Below, piece by piece: positions 15,339 to 25,027 of a stretch of 64,000 bases of DNA (positions are counted from its first letter, which is position 1; each line of letters begins with the position of its first letter). The DNA comes from Micromonospora trifolii. Lineage in GTDB: Bacteria; Actinomycetota; Actinomycetes; Mycobacteriales; Micromonosporaceae. Under the pieces are notes generated by a model that saw only the letters and a program-made list of their open reading frames with translations, was not told the origin of the DNA and searched no databases. Made by a program: the position numbers and the translations under genes. The stretch is taken from positions 62,001-126,000 of the forward strand of contig NZ_JAKKFD010000008.1 of the NCBI RefSeq assembly GCF_022229005.1, given 5' to 3'.

Positions 15339-16840
15339 ACGCACCCCTGCGCCGCGTTGGCGTCGTCGTCATGGTCCTGTTCGGTCTGCTCTTCGCCAAC
15401 CTCAACTGGATCCAGGCCTACAAGGCGGATGAATACCGGACCAGCGACTACAACGGTCGGGTCCAGGTCGCCGAGTACGACCGCAAGCGCGGAAACATCG
15501 AGGCCGGCGGTACGGCCCTGGCCACGAGCAAGGAGACCAGCGGGAGCCTGAAGTTCCAGCGCACCTACCCACTCGGCGCCAAGTACGCCCACGTGCTCGG
15601 CTACAAGCCGGTCAACCTGGCCGACCAGGGCATCGAGCGGGTGGAGAACGACTTCCTGGCCGGCACCAGCGACCAGCTGATCGGCGACCGGTTGAAGGAC
15701 ATGTTCACCGGCGACGACACCGGCGGCGGCAACGTGCTGCTCACGCTCTCGAAGCGGGCCCAGGACGTGGCGTACGACCAACTGAGCGACAACAGGGTGG
15801 GCGCCAAGAGGGGTGCGGCGATCGCCATCGATCCGCGTACCGGCGCCATCCAGGCGCTGGTCTCCATGCCGAGCTTCGACCCGAACCCGCTGGCCAGCCA
15901 CGAAACCAAAGAGGCAACCGCGGCGTACAACAAGCTGGAACAGGACCCGGAGGGTCCGCTGAAGAACCGCGCGCTCTCCGAGACACTTCCGCCGGGCTCC
16001 ACCTTCAAGATCGTGGTTGCGGCGGCGGCACTGGAGAACGGCGTCACCAAGGCCACCCAGATCCCGGCCGGTTCCAGTTGGACCCCGCCCACGTCGGGCA
16101 CCCCGATCCGTAACGCCGCCGCCTCGATCTGCCCGGATCCGAAGGTCACCCTGCTGGACGCGGTCACCTACTCGTGCAACACCGGCTTCGCCCAGCTCGG
16201 CGTGCGGCTCGGCGCCGAGACTGTCAAGGAGAAGGCCCGCCAGTTCGGCTTCGAGCAGGACGACCTGACCGTCGGCCAGCTCGGCGAGGGCGGCCTGCCC
16301 ACCGCGGCCAGCCGGACCGGGGACATCCAGAACCCGGACGGCAGCACCGACCAGGCCGCGCTGGCCCAGTCCTCGATCGGCCAGAACAACGTCCGGATGA
16401 CGCCCCTCGAAGGCGCCATGATCGCCGGCTCGATCGCCAACAACGGCAGCCAGATGCGGCCGTACCTGGTGCGGCAGCTGCTCGCTCCGGACCGGACAAC
16501 CAGCTACTACACCGCGAAGGCGCGGGAGCTGCGCCAGCCCGTCGAGCCGCAGGTCGCCACCGACCTGCGCGAGATGATGGTCAGCGTGGTTCGGAACGGC
16601 ACCGGCAAGGGTGCCGCGATCAGCGGCTACACGGTCGGCGGCAAGACCGGCACCGCCCAGTCCGCACCGGACCGGCCCGACCACGGCTGGTTCATCGGCT
16701 TCGCCCTGGACAAGAACGGCAACCCCGTCTCCGCTGTCTGCGTGTCGTTGGAGCAGGCAGGCCCCGGTGGTAGCGCCGAGGCCGCTCGGATCGCCGGCCA
16801 GATCATGAAGGCCGCCATCGCCGACCCAGGGGGTCGCTGA
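15335..16840 (+). CDS. pbpA: PbpA, class B penicillin-binding protein
   Basis: 501 residues: short cytoplasmic N-terminus, one membrane anchor (about 8-28), a dimerisation/pedestal region (about 35-150) and a transpeptidase domain with Ser222 in STFK, SCN at 281-283 and KTG at 438-440 (GGKTGTAQ). All catalytic residues are intact, so it should crosslink peptidoglycan and be a beta-lactam target. Pairs with RodA immediately upstream (overlap GTGA). Unlike some PBP2 homologues it carries no C-terminal PASTA domain; PASTA modules are on PknB instead. Confidence 0.96.
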   Translation: MNAPLRRVGVVVMVLFGLLFANLNWIQAYKADEYRTSDYNGRVQVAEYDRKRGNIEAGGTALATSKETSGSLKFQRTYPLGAKYAHVLGYKPVNLADQGIERVENDFLAGTSDQLIGDRLKDMFTGDDTGGGNVLLTLSKRAQDVAYDQLSDNRVGAKRGAAIAIDPRTGAIQALVSMPSFDPNPLASHETKEATAAYNKLEQDPEGPLKNRALSETLPPGSTFKIVVAAAALENGVTKATQIPAGSSWTPPTSGTPIRNAAASICPDPKVTLLDAVTYSCNTGFAQLGVRLGAETVKEKARQFGFEQDDLTVGQLGEGGLPTAASRTGDIQNPDGSTDQAALAQSSIGQNNVRMTPLEGAMIAGSIANNGSQMRPYLVRQLLAPDRTTSYYTAKARELRQPVEPQVATDLREMMVSVVRNGTGKGAAISGYTVGGKTGTAQSAPDRPDHGWFIGFALDKNGNPVSAVCVSLEQAGPGGSAEAARIAGQIMKAAIADPGGR

Positions 16841-16841
16841 C

Positions 16842-18247
<1,406 letters not shown>

Positions 18248-18251
<4 letters not shown>

Positions 18252-20065
18252 CAGCGCAGGCCCGCCTGCTCGGTGGCAGGTACCAGGTCGGCGAGCTGCT
18301 CGGCTATGGCGGCATGGCCGAGGTGCACCGTGGTCGCGATCTCCGGCTCGGTCGGGACGTCGCGATCAAGATGCTCCGCACCGACCTCGCGCGGGACGCG
18401 ACGTTCCAGATGCGGTTTCGTCGGGAAGCGCAGAACGCCGCCTCGCTCAACCACCCGGCCATCGTGGCGGTCTACGACACCGGCGAGGAGACCGCGCCGA
18501 CCGGTGAGACGCTGCCGTTCATCGTCATGGAGTTCGTCAACGGGCGGACCTTGAAGGAGGTCCTCGGTGCCGAGGGGCGACTCCAGCCCCGCCGTGCGCT
18601 GGAGATCTGCGCCGACATGTGCGCCGCACTCGAGTTCAGCCACCGGCACGGCATCATCCACCGGGACATCAAGCCCGGCAACGTGATGCTCACCCAGACC
18701 GGCCAGGTCAAGGTGATGGACTTCGGCATCGCCCGGGCTCTGGCCAGCGGCGCGACCACAATGACGCAGACCAGCGCGGTCATCGGCACGGCGCAGTATC
18801 TTTCCCCGGAGCAGGCGCGCGGCGAGGCCGTCGACGCGCGCTCCGACGTGTACGCGGCCGGCTGTGTGCTCTTCGAGCTGGTCTGCGGGCACCCGCCGTT
18901 CGTCGGGGACAGCCCGGTCAGCGTCGCGTACCAGCACGTACGGGAGACACCGCCGACGCCGAGCGACATCAACCCGGACGTCACCCCGGCCGTCGACGCG
19001 ATCGTGCTCAAGGCACTGTCGAAGAACCCGCTCAACCGCTACCAGAGCGCCGGCGAGATGCGGGCCGATCTGCTCCGCGCCGCCGCCGGCCGGCCCGTGC
19101 TGGCCACCCCGGTGCTGCGCGAGGCGGAGACCGTGGCGATGGCCCCGGCCGGCGGTGGGGGCGGCTATCCGCCTTCCGGCCGTGGGCCGCAGACCGGGCA
19201 GATCCCGGCCCGGGTGGGCGACCCCCGTCAGCGCAAGGCTTCCTCCTGGCTGATCGCGATGTTCAGCGCGGTCGGCGTGCTGGCGGTGATCGCCCTGGTC
19301 GCCGCCCTGCTCTGGAACATGCAGCAGGACAAGGACCTGAAGTCGGTGCCCACCCTCACCGGCAAGACCCGGGATGCGGCGATCGCCGAGCTCAAGAGAG
19401 TCGGTCTGTCCGCGCAGGTGGGTGACCCGGTGCTGACAAGTGACTGCACAGTGGGCACTGTCGTCCAGCAGAACCCGCTGCCGACCACCCAGGTCGAGCA
19501 GAACCGCACGGTCACCATTCAGGTCTGTGGTGGCAAGCCCGAGGTGCGCGTTCCCGCCGGGCTCAAGGGCAGCAAGCAGGACAGCGCCATCGCCCGGCTC
19601 ACCGAGGCGAAACTGACGTTCGACGTCAAGACGGTGAACGCCGAGGCGAGCGAGGACGAAGTCCTGAATGTCGACCCGCCCTCGGGCGAGAGCGTTCCCG
19701 AAGGCACGAAGGTCACGCTCACGGTCTCGAACGGCAAGGTCAAGCCGGTGCCGGATGTCGTCGGACTGGGCCAGGAAGAGGCCACCCGCGTCCTCAAGAA
19801 CGCCGGCTTCACTGTTGTCGTGAACGACGGGCCGGAGGTGCCCGCCGACCAGGCGGGAAAGGTCACCGACCAGAGCCCGAACGGCAACGAGAAGAAGCCC
19901 ACCGGCACGAAGGTGACCATCAAGGTGAGTCAGCCGGAGCCGGAGACCGACCCGACGCCGACGGGCACGCCGACGGGCACGCCGACGGGCACGCCGACCA
20001 CTCCCGGCAACGGGGGCGGCATCGGCCTGCCGTTCCCACCTCCGCCGAGCCGGCCGCAGGACTAG
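18248..20065 (+). CDS. pknB: PknB, PASTA-domain Ser/Thr protein kinase
   Basis: 605 residues. Kinase domain 12 to about 275: Lys41 (VAIKMLR), Asp140 in HRDIKPGN, MDFGIARAL, and the TTMTQTSAVIGTAQYLSPEQ activation loop with the autophosphorylated threonines expected for PknB. Membrane helix about 335-357, then three PASTA domains (starting VPTLTGKTRD, VPAGLKGSKQ and VPDVVGLGQE) and a Thr/Pro/Gly tail encoded by a 12-bp repeat. PASTA domains bind muropeptides/lipid II and steer the kinase to active wall synthesis. Mycobacterial PknB has four PASTA domains; this one shows three. ATG 18248 overlaps the pknA stop. Confidence 0.96.
19955..19998 (+). repeat. 12-bp tandem repeat in the pknB 3' end
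   Basis: ACGCCGACGGGC repeated three times exactly plus eight further bases. In frame it encodes repeated TPTG in the extracellular tail of PknB; copy number may vary between strains by replication slippage without shifting the frame. Confidence 0.85.
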
Positions 20066-20084
20066 GCAGCACCCGGGCATCGGC

Positions 20085-20780
20085 ATGGCCGAGGCGGAAT
20101 CGGTCCCGGTCGGGCCGGTGCGGCGATGGCCTCGACGCGTCCGCCGGCTGGTCATCGTGGGCCTCGTCCTGCTCGTGCTCGCCAGTTCGCCGTGGCTGTG
20201 GACGACGCTCGCCGCACGCGGCCACCTGTACGCCGCCGCCGACGCGCCGGCCGCCGACGTGGTGATCGTGCTCGGCACCGAGGTGGCAGCCGATCGGCAG
20301 CGGCCGGGGGATCGTCTCGCCGGGCGCCTGGACACCGCCGCCGAACTGGTGGCCAGTGGGCGGGCCACCGTCGTCCTCGTGTCGGGCGACGGCGGCGGCG
20401 CCTCAGGTGACGAGCCGGCGGTGATGACGACGTACCTCTCCGAGCGGGGCGTCGACAGGCGTCGGGTGGTGGCCGACCCGTTCGGCCTGGACACCTACGA
20501 CAGTTGCGCGAGAGCGCGCGAGGTGTACGGCGTCGAGCGGGCCCTGATCGTCACCCAGTCGTACCACCTGTCCCGGGCGGTGACGCTGTGCCGGCAACTC
20601 GGCCTCGACGTCGACGGGGTGGCTGCCCGTTGTGACGGCTGCGGCGCTGCCCTGCTCGCTGAGAAGTCGGTTCGGGACTACTTCGCCAGTGGCAAGGCGG
20701 CGTGGGACGCGGTGCGCGATCGACCGCCGGCGGTGCGGTCGCCAGCGGACCCCGCGATCCAGAACCCGCTCCGGGGCTGA
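20085..20780 (+). CDS. YdcF/SanA-like DUF218 membrane protein
   Basis: 231 residues: basic N-terminus, one membrane helix (about 24-43, LVIVGLVLLVLASSPWLWTT) and a DUF218 domain outside (about 55-215: ADVVIVLGTEV, LVSGDGGG, YDSCARAREVYG, LIVTQSYHLSRAVTLC). SanA/ElyC/YdcF proteins of Escherichia coli act on envelope integrity and vancomycin resistance at high temperature. The YHLSRA block is typical of the SanA branch. Starting 20 bases after pknB, it may be cotranscribed with the wall cluster. Its biochemical reaction is unknown. Confidence 0.88.
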   Translation: MAEAESVPVGPVRRWPRRVRRLVIVGLVLLVLASSPWLWTTLAARGHLYAAADAPAADVVIVLGTEVAADRQRPGDRLAGRLDTAAELVASGRATVVLVSGDGGGASGDEPAVMTTYLSERGVDRRRVVADPFGLDTYDSCARAREVYGVERALIVTQSYHLSRAVTLCRQLGLDVDGVAARCDGCGAALLAEKSVRDYFASGKAAWDAVRDRPPAVRSPADPAIQNPLRG

Positions 20781-20787
20781 CCCACCA

Positions 20788-20881
20788 CCCCCACCCCGCC
20801 GATCTTGCACTTGCTGTCGCGACACATGGGGCATCCCCACCCATACCGACGACCGAAACTGCAAGATCGGCGGGGTGGGGG
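20788..20881. repeat. Perfect 22-bp inverted repeat (CAAGATC family)
   Basis: Arms 20788-20809 and 20860-20881 are exact complements around a 50-base spacer; each contains TGCAAGATCGGCGGGG. It fills the gap between two convergent genes and shares CAAGATC(G) with the repeats at 57.6-57.8 kb. Probably a dispersed intergenic element that also acts as a terminator. Confidence 0.85.
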
Positions 20882-20904
20882 TGGGGGTGGGGTGGGGTGG
20901 GGGC
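20872..20904 (+). other. G-tract run, potential G-quadruplex
   Basis: Six consecutive runs of four or five G separated by single T bases. This strongly satisfies the four-run G-quadruplex pattern on the plus strand, immediately after the right arm of the inverted repeat and two bases before the end of the convergent amidotransferase gene. Confidence 0.75.
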
Positions 20905-20905
20905 T

Positions 20906-21556
20906 TCAGGCGGTGGCGAACGCCGCGCGACGACGGGCGTCGACCTCGGCGGCCAGCGCGGGTGCCCGCTCCAGCGCCTCGGAGTGACCGCAACTGGCCA
21001 GCCAGTTGGCCAGCATCAGGTGACCGCCCTCGGTGAGCACCGACTCCGGGTGGAACTGGACGCCCTCGATGGGCAGCGTCCGGTGCCGCATCGCCATCAC
21101 CACGCCGGAGCCGGTCCAGCCGGTGACCTCCAGTTCGTCGGGGAGCGTCTCGGGCAGCACGGCGAGCGAGTGGTACCGGGTGGCGGTGAACGGGTCAGGC
21201 AGACCGGCGAGTACGCCGACCGAGTGGTGTCGTACCTCGGAGGTCTTGCCGTGCAGCAGCTCCGGAGCGCGCGTCACTGTCGCCCCGAAGGCTTCGCCGA
21301 TCGCCTGGTGGCCGAGGCAGACGCCGAAGATCGGCAGCTTGCCCGCGTACTCCCGGATGACGTCCAGGCAGATGCCGGCGCGGTCCGGGCTGCCCGGCCC
21401 GGGTGACAGCAGGATGCCGTCGGCGCCGACAGTGCCCACCTCGGCGACGTCGATCTCGTCGTTGCGACGGACCTCGCAGTCCACGCCGAGCTGACCCAGA
21501 TATTGCACGAGGTTGAAGACGAACGAGTCGTAGTTGTCGATCACCAGGACGCGCAT
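20906..21556 (-). CDS. pabA: Class I glutamine amidotransferase, PabA/TrpG-like
   Basis: 216 residues. Triad motifs are present: oxyanion LLSPGPGSP, nucleophile Cys in FGVCLGHQAIGEAFG, and GVQFHPESVLTE with the His and Glu. It would supply ammonia from glutamine to a PabB- or TrpE-type synthase for p-aminobenzoate or anthranilate; no such partner is encoded in this window. The mycobacterial orthologue in the same place is annotated trpG/pabA, so the assignment between folate and tryptophan is open. Start ATG 21556; the gene begins two bases after the small membrane protein ends. Confidence 0.9.
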   Translation of the reverse strand: MRVLVIDNYDSFVFNLVQYLGQLGVDCEVRRNDEIDVAEVGTVGADGILLSPGPGSPDRAGICLDVIREYAGKLPIFGVCLGHQAIGEAFGATVTRAPELLHGKTSEVRHHSVGVLAGLPDPFTATRYHSLAVLPETLPDELEVTGWTGSGVVMAMRHRTLPIEGVQFHPESVLTEGGHLMLANWLASCGHSEALERAPALAAEVDARRRAAFATA

Positions 21557-21558
21557 GG

Positions 21559-21840
21559 TCACCTGCTCGGAGAGGGAGGCGCGGAGTTGTTCTGATCGGT
21601 GTCGTACGGCAGCTCGTGCTCGTCGCCGGCCGGGGTCTCCCCGGTCACCGGGTCGCCGCCGCCACCCGTCTCGGCGGGTACGCCGGACTCGACCTGCACG
21701 TCGTCGAAGGGCAGCAGAGGCTCGGCCCAGGGGAAGGCGACATACCACAGCAGGGCCACGGTGGCGGCCAGGAGCAGCACCGAGCCGGTCAACTTCCCGA
21801 CCACACCGAACGGCAGCTTGCGCCAGATGAACGCGTACAT
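21559..21840 (-). CDS. Small membrane protein beside class E sortase
   Basis: 93 residues: basic N-terminus (AFIWRKLPFGVVGK), one membrane helix (about 18-38, LTGSVLLLAATVALLWYVAF) and an acidic extracytoplasmic tail rich in Gly, Glu and Pro. No family recognised. It lies four bases after the sortase gene and two before pabA on the same strand, so it is part of that operon and may assist the sortase or sit at the division site; that is inferred from position only. Confidence 0.75.
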   Translation of the reverse strand: MYAFIWRKLPFGVVGKLTGSVLLLAATVALLWYVAFPWAEPLLPFDDVQVESGVPAETGGGGDPVTGETPAGDEHELPYDTDQNNSAPPSPSR

Positions 21841-21844
21841 CGGG

Positions 21845-23590
21845 TCAGCCTCCCAGCTCCGCCGGGCGGCCCGCAGACTTGGGTTGGGTGCGGTCCAGTT
21901 CGGCGTGGATGATCAGGCGCTGGTAGTTGTCGAACTTCGGGTTGCACGTGGTGAGGGTGAGCATCCGTTTGGTCGCCTTCTTGTCCGGCTCGCCGGGCAC
22001 CGGCGCCACCACCTCGACCTGGGTCGGTCGGACGATCCGGGACTGCGACACCCGGTAGACGTACCAGTCGGTCTTGCTCTCGACCACTATCGAGTCGCCC
22101 TCGTCCAGCTCGTCCAGCCGCCAGAAGGTGGCCCGGTTGCGGTGGCCGGCGACGGAGAAGTTGCCCACCTGGCCGGGGAGCGCGCTGGTCGGGTAGTGGC
22201 CCGGGGCGAAGCGGATGTCCTGCTGAGTGACGCCCTCGACGACGACCCAGTTCTTGTCGAGCTTGGGGATGTAGAGGCCCGCGAGCGGCTTGCCGCGTAC
22301 CGGTGGGGACGGTTTGACGCTCGGGCCGACCGACGGGGCCACCGTCGGGTCGTCGGTCGGGCCCCACGCCTGGGCCAACTGGTTGTTGAGGTCGTTCTGG
22401 TGGGCGTCGACGATGGCCGACTTGCCCCACACCTCGTACCCGGCGAAGAGCAGAACCACCAGGCCGAAGGTGATCAGGACTTCGCCGGTGACGCGGACGC
22501 CGGTGCGCAGTCGCGAGCCGAACGACGGGCGGGTCAGCTCGGAGTAGACGCTCTTGTAGCCCTCGCCGGTCTGGTGCGGCCGGAGTTGCACCACCCGCTC
22601 GCCGCGTCGGGGTTGGGGAGGGTCGGCGGGGTTGGCGCCGGCCGGCTCATCCGGGACCGCGGTGCGGGGGACGGCACCCATCAACGCTGTCGAGTCCATG
22701 GTCGGGGGCCTGCTGGCGGGTGTGGCGGGCACCGCCGGAATCAACGCGGTGGCGGCCGGGTCCGCGCCGCTCGGCGGGACCCGTCCCGGCCCGGTCGACG
22801 GCACTCGGCTGGGCCCGGTCGGTGCGAAGCCTTCCGGCCCGGCCGCCGCGACGCGGTCGGGGGCGGCCGGGGAAACCGGCGTGGCCGGGGAGCCGGTGGG
22901 TCGGGCGGGCCGGGCGGTGACCTGCGGAATGTACGCCGTCGGTGAGTCGGCCAGCGGCGGCGTCGAGGGGCCGGAGGAGACCGGCCGGTTCGGCGTGCCG
23001 GAGGTCGCCGGCCGGGTCGGCATCGGCATCCCGCCGGGCGTGGCCGGACGGGTCGGTGCGGCACCGGGTGGGTTGCCGACGCCCGGTGGGCGGGTCGGTG
23101 CGGCACCGGGTGGGTTGCTGGTGGTCGGTGGTCGGGTCGGTGCGGCGCTGGGCGCGGTCGGTCGGGTGGACGCGACGCTGGGCGCGGGGGGCCGGGTCGG
23201 GGCGTTGCCGGGGGCAGGGGGCCGAACCGGGCCCTGGTTGCTGGCGGTTGGGCGGCCGGCGGCGGCCGCGGGGGGGACCCCGGCGCCGCCGTGCGGGCCA
23301 GACCCGGCAGCTGTGCTGCCCGGCCAGGGCGGCGGCGCTTCGACACCGGGGCGGCCCGGGGTCTCGGTCGGCTGGGGTCGACTGGCGCTCGGCTGCGGCG
23401 GCTGCGGCGGCTGCTCGGCTTGCGGCGGCTGCTCGGCTCGCGGAGGATGCAGCACCGGCTCGGGCCAGTTGCTGGCGGGAGTCGGTCGGCCCGGTGCGGA
23501 CTCGGGCCGGTCGAACTTGGGCAGGAAGGCGGTCGGCTCGTCGGTCTGGTCCCGGTGTCGCCCGTCGCGTCGCTCGTCCGGCCCGCTCAC
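21845..23590 (-). CDS. Class E sortase with long disordered cytoplasmic region
   Basis: 581 residues. About 370 N-terminal residues are Pro/Ala/Thr/Arg-rich and repetitive, then a membrane helix ([21 protein letters not shown]) and a sortase domain of about 200 residues. Catalytic His is in [10 protein letters not shown], Cys in TLTTCNPKF and Arg in NYQRLII, all present. Class E sortases of high-GC actinobacteria anchor proteins bearing LAxTG-type signals to the wall; no substrate with such a signal is encoded in the window. ATG 23590 overlaps the DUF881 stop by four bases (ATGA). The N-terminal extension is unusually long for the family. Confidence 0.92.
   Translation of the reverse strand: MSGPDERRDGRHRDQTDEPTAFLPKFDRPESAPGRPTPASNWPEPVLHPPRAEQPPQAEQPPQPPQPSASRPQPTETPGRPGVEAPPPWPGSTAAGSGPHGGAGVPPAAAAGRPTASNQGPVRPPAPGNAPTRPPAPSVASTRPTAPSAAPTRPPTTSNPPGAAPTRPPGVGNPPGAAPTRPATPGGMPMPTRPATSGTPNRPVSSGPSTPPLADSPTAYIPQVTARPARPTGSPATPVSPAAPDRVAAAGPEGFAPTGPSRVPSTGPGRVPPSGADPAATALIPAVPATPASRPPTMDSTALMGAVPRTAVPDEPAGANPADPPQPRRGERVVQLRPHQTGEGYKSVYSELTRPSFGSRLRTGVRVTGEVLITFGLVVLLFAGYEVWGKSAIVDAHQNDLNNQLAQAWGPTDDPTVAPSVGPSVKPSPPVRGKPLAGLYIPKLDKNWVVVEGVTQQDIRFAPGHYPTSALPGQVGNFSVAGHRNRATFWRLDELDEGDSIVVESKTDWYVYRVSQSRIVRPTQVEVVAPVPGEPDKKATKRMLTLTTCNPKFDNYQRLIIHAELDRTQPKSAGRPAELGG
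23045..23200 (-). repeat. Imperfect coding repeats in the sortase N-terminus
   Basis: Degenerate units of about 35-45 bases built on GGTCGGTGCGGCACCGGG encode repeated [14 protein letters not shown] motifs on the minus strand. The repeats are in frame, so expansion or contraction would change only the length of the disordered region. Confidence 0.65.
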
Positions 23591-24387
23591 TTGGGCACCG
23601 TAGCCGAGCGCAGGGCGGTGGAATCCTCGAATGCGGGAACTCGCACCTCGGAGGCCGTCTCCTTGTAGCCAAGCTGGTAGTCGTCGACCGCGTCCTTGAA
23701 CAACCGGACTCCCTGAGAGCTGGCGAGGGCCTGCTGGAGGGCAGCGGGATCGCCGATCGCTACGATCTTGAACGGGGGGGAGTACACCCGGCCGTGAAGT
23801 AGCAGGGTGTTACCGACGCAGCGTACCGCGCTGGTGGTGAGCACGCGGACATTCATGATTGACATGGCCTCGGCTCCGCCGGCCCAGAGCGCGTTGACCA
23901 CCGCCTGAACGTCCCCCTGGTGCACCACCAGGTCGTCGTTGCTGGCGTCCGACTGCGTCTGGTCCAGTTGTGGCGCGTCGTTCAGCTCGACGGTGACCCC
24001 GGGCCCGCCGAGGGCGGTGAACCCGGCGTTCTGGAGGCTGCCCTGGGCGCGATTCTGCTGATCCTTGATCGGGGCGTCCGAGCCGGCCAGGGTGTTGGTC
24101 CGTTGCTCGACCTCGCCGCGCAGCGTGGCGGCGCGGCGCTCGCTGGCGGCGACCTGTTCGCGGCGGTCCTCGATGAGTTGGTTGAGCTGGGGGCGCCGGT
24201 CCTCCCGGAGAGCGGTGCCGCCCGCTGTGGTCGCGGTGGTGGTGAAGAGCAACCCGGCCGCCGCGGCGATCAGGGGCACCCCGATCGACCAGCCCGGACG
24301 GCGTTGGCGAGGTCGCCGGGGCAGCAGCCCGGCAGCGGCCCGTCGGAGGACCTTCTGCCAGGAGGTCGCGCCGGATGTGTACTCCAC
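23587..24387 (-). CDS. DUF881 membrane protein of the division cluster
   Basis: 266 residues: basic N-terminus, membrane helix (about 33-58, [20 protein letters not shown]), a coiled-coil segment (about 65-105, [20 protein letters not shown]) and a DUF881 domain (about 125-245: [52 protein letters not shown]). DUF881 proteins lie beside crgA in most actinobacteria (Rv0012 in M. tuberculosis) and resemble divisome-associated proteins with an external domain; the precise role is unknown. Divergent from crgA and coupled to the sortase. Confidence 0.92.
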   Translation of the reverse strand: MEYTSGATSWQKVLRRAAAGLLPRRPRQRRPGWSIGVPLIAAAAGLLFTTTATTAGGTALREDRRPQLNQLIEDRREQVAASERRAATLRGEVEQRTNTLAGSDAPIKDQQNRAQGSLQNAGFTALGGPGVTVELNDAPQLDQTQSDASNDDLVVHQGDVQAVVNALWAGGAEAMSIMNVRVLTTSAVRCVGNTLLLHGRVYSPPFKIVAIGDPAALQQALASSQGVRLFKDAVDDYQLGYKETASEVRVPAFEDSTALRSATVPK

Positions 24388-24605
24388 CGAGCGTTCCTTC
24401 CGCGTGTCGGGGATCGGTCCGTGCCGGCTGGGCCGGTACGAATAGTTCCGCCTCTTTCGGTCACTCCGTGCACCGGCCCGACCCCATTCGTGGTCCGGGC
24501 GGCCAATCGGGACTACGCTAGCTCTCGAACATTATTGGCCATGGACCGTCGCCCCCGCGCCCGGTTGTCAGGCCGGACGAGGTCGTCACCCCTCTGGAGA
24601 GCGCC

Positions 24606-24872
24606 GTGCCCAAGTCTCAGGTCCGTAAGAAGAAGGTGTACACCCCGCCGACGGACGTCCGTCCGACGACGACGTCCTCGTCGTCGCGCAAGCCTAGCCC
24701 GGTGTGGTTGCCGATCACCGCGGTCGCCTTGATCGTCGTCGGCATCGGCTGGCTGGTTCTCTACTACCTGTCCGAGCAGGAGTACCCGGTCATGGCGTGG
24801 GGTTACTGGAACCTCGCCGTCGGCTTCGGTGCGATGGTCGCCTCGCTGGCGTTGCTCTCCCGCTGGCGCTGA
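24606..24872 (+). CDS. crgA: CrgA, cell division coordinator
   Basis: 88 residues beginning at GTG 24606 with GGAGAG just upstream. A basic, Ser/Thr-rich N-terminus (PKSQVRKKKVY) is followed by two membrane helices (about 32-56, PVWLPITAVALIVVGIGWLV, and 69-87, WNLAVGFGAMVASLALLSRW). CrgA bridges FtsZ, FtsQ, FtsI and PknA-dependent signalling at the septum and delays Z-ring action in Streptomyces. It marks one end of the conserved block that runs to fhaA. Confidence 0.96.
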   Translation: MPKSQVRKKKVYTPPTDVRPTTTSSSSRKPSPVWLPITAVALIVVGIGWLVLYYLSEQEYPVMAWGYWNLAVGFGAMVASLALLSRWR

Positions 24873-24879
24873 TCCGAGC

Positions 24880-24900
24880 GGACCGTCGCGTCGGCGGTCC
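24880..24900 (+). terminator. Short hairpin after crgA
   Basis: GGACCG pairs with CGGTCC across nine bases, eight bases after the crgA stop. Only six pairs, so a weak call. Confidence 0.4.
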
Positions 24901-24991
24901 CACGTCACCCCGCCGAGCCCCTGCCCAGCAGGATCGGGTGGGGCCCCTTATGGTGTGCGCAGGCAGCGCGGCCTACTGCGAGATGACTCAC

Positions 24992-25007
24992 GTTACTGCT
25001 GGGTAAC
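24992..25007. promoter_or_regulatory. Palindromic operator GTTAC-N6-GTAAC (site 1)
   Basis: GTTACTGCTGGGTAAC overlaps the likely -35 (TTACTG, 24993-24998) of the EtfD-like gene; its -10 is TAGGCT at 25015-25020. The same palindrome with only three changed spacer bases occurs at 54110-54125 before the acyl-CoA dehydrogenase. A TetR/FadR-type repressor site is the natural reading. Confidence 0.7.
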
Positions 25008-25027
25008 CTTCGCGTAGGCTGCACTGC

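Noticed and set aside
12423-15344. Very long minus-strand open frame (973 codons)
   Set aside because: It is antisense to pstP and rodA, whose plus-strand products are full-length and well conserved. The minus product is His/Asp/Arg-rich without structure, a known effect of high third-position GC.
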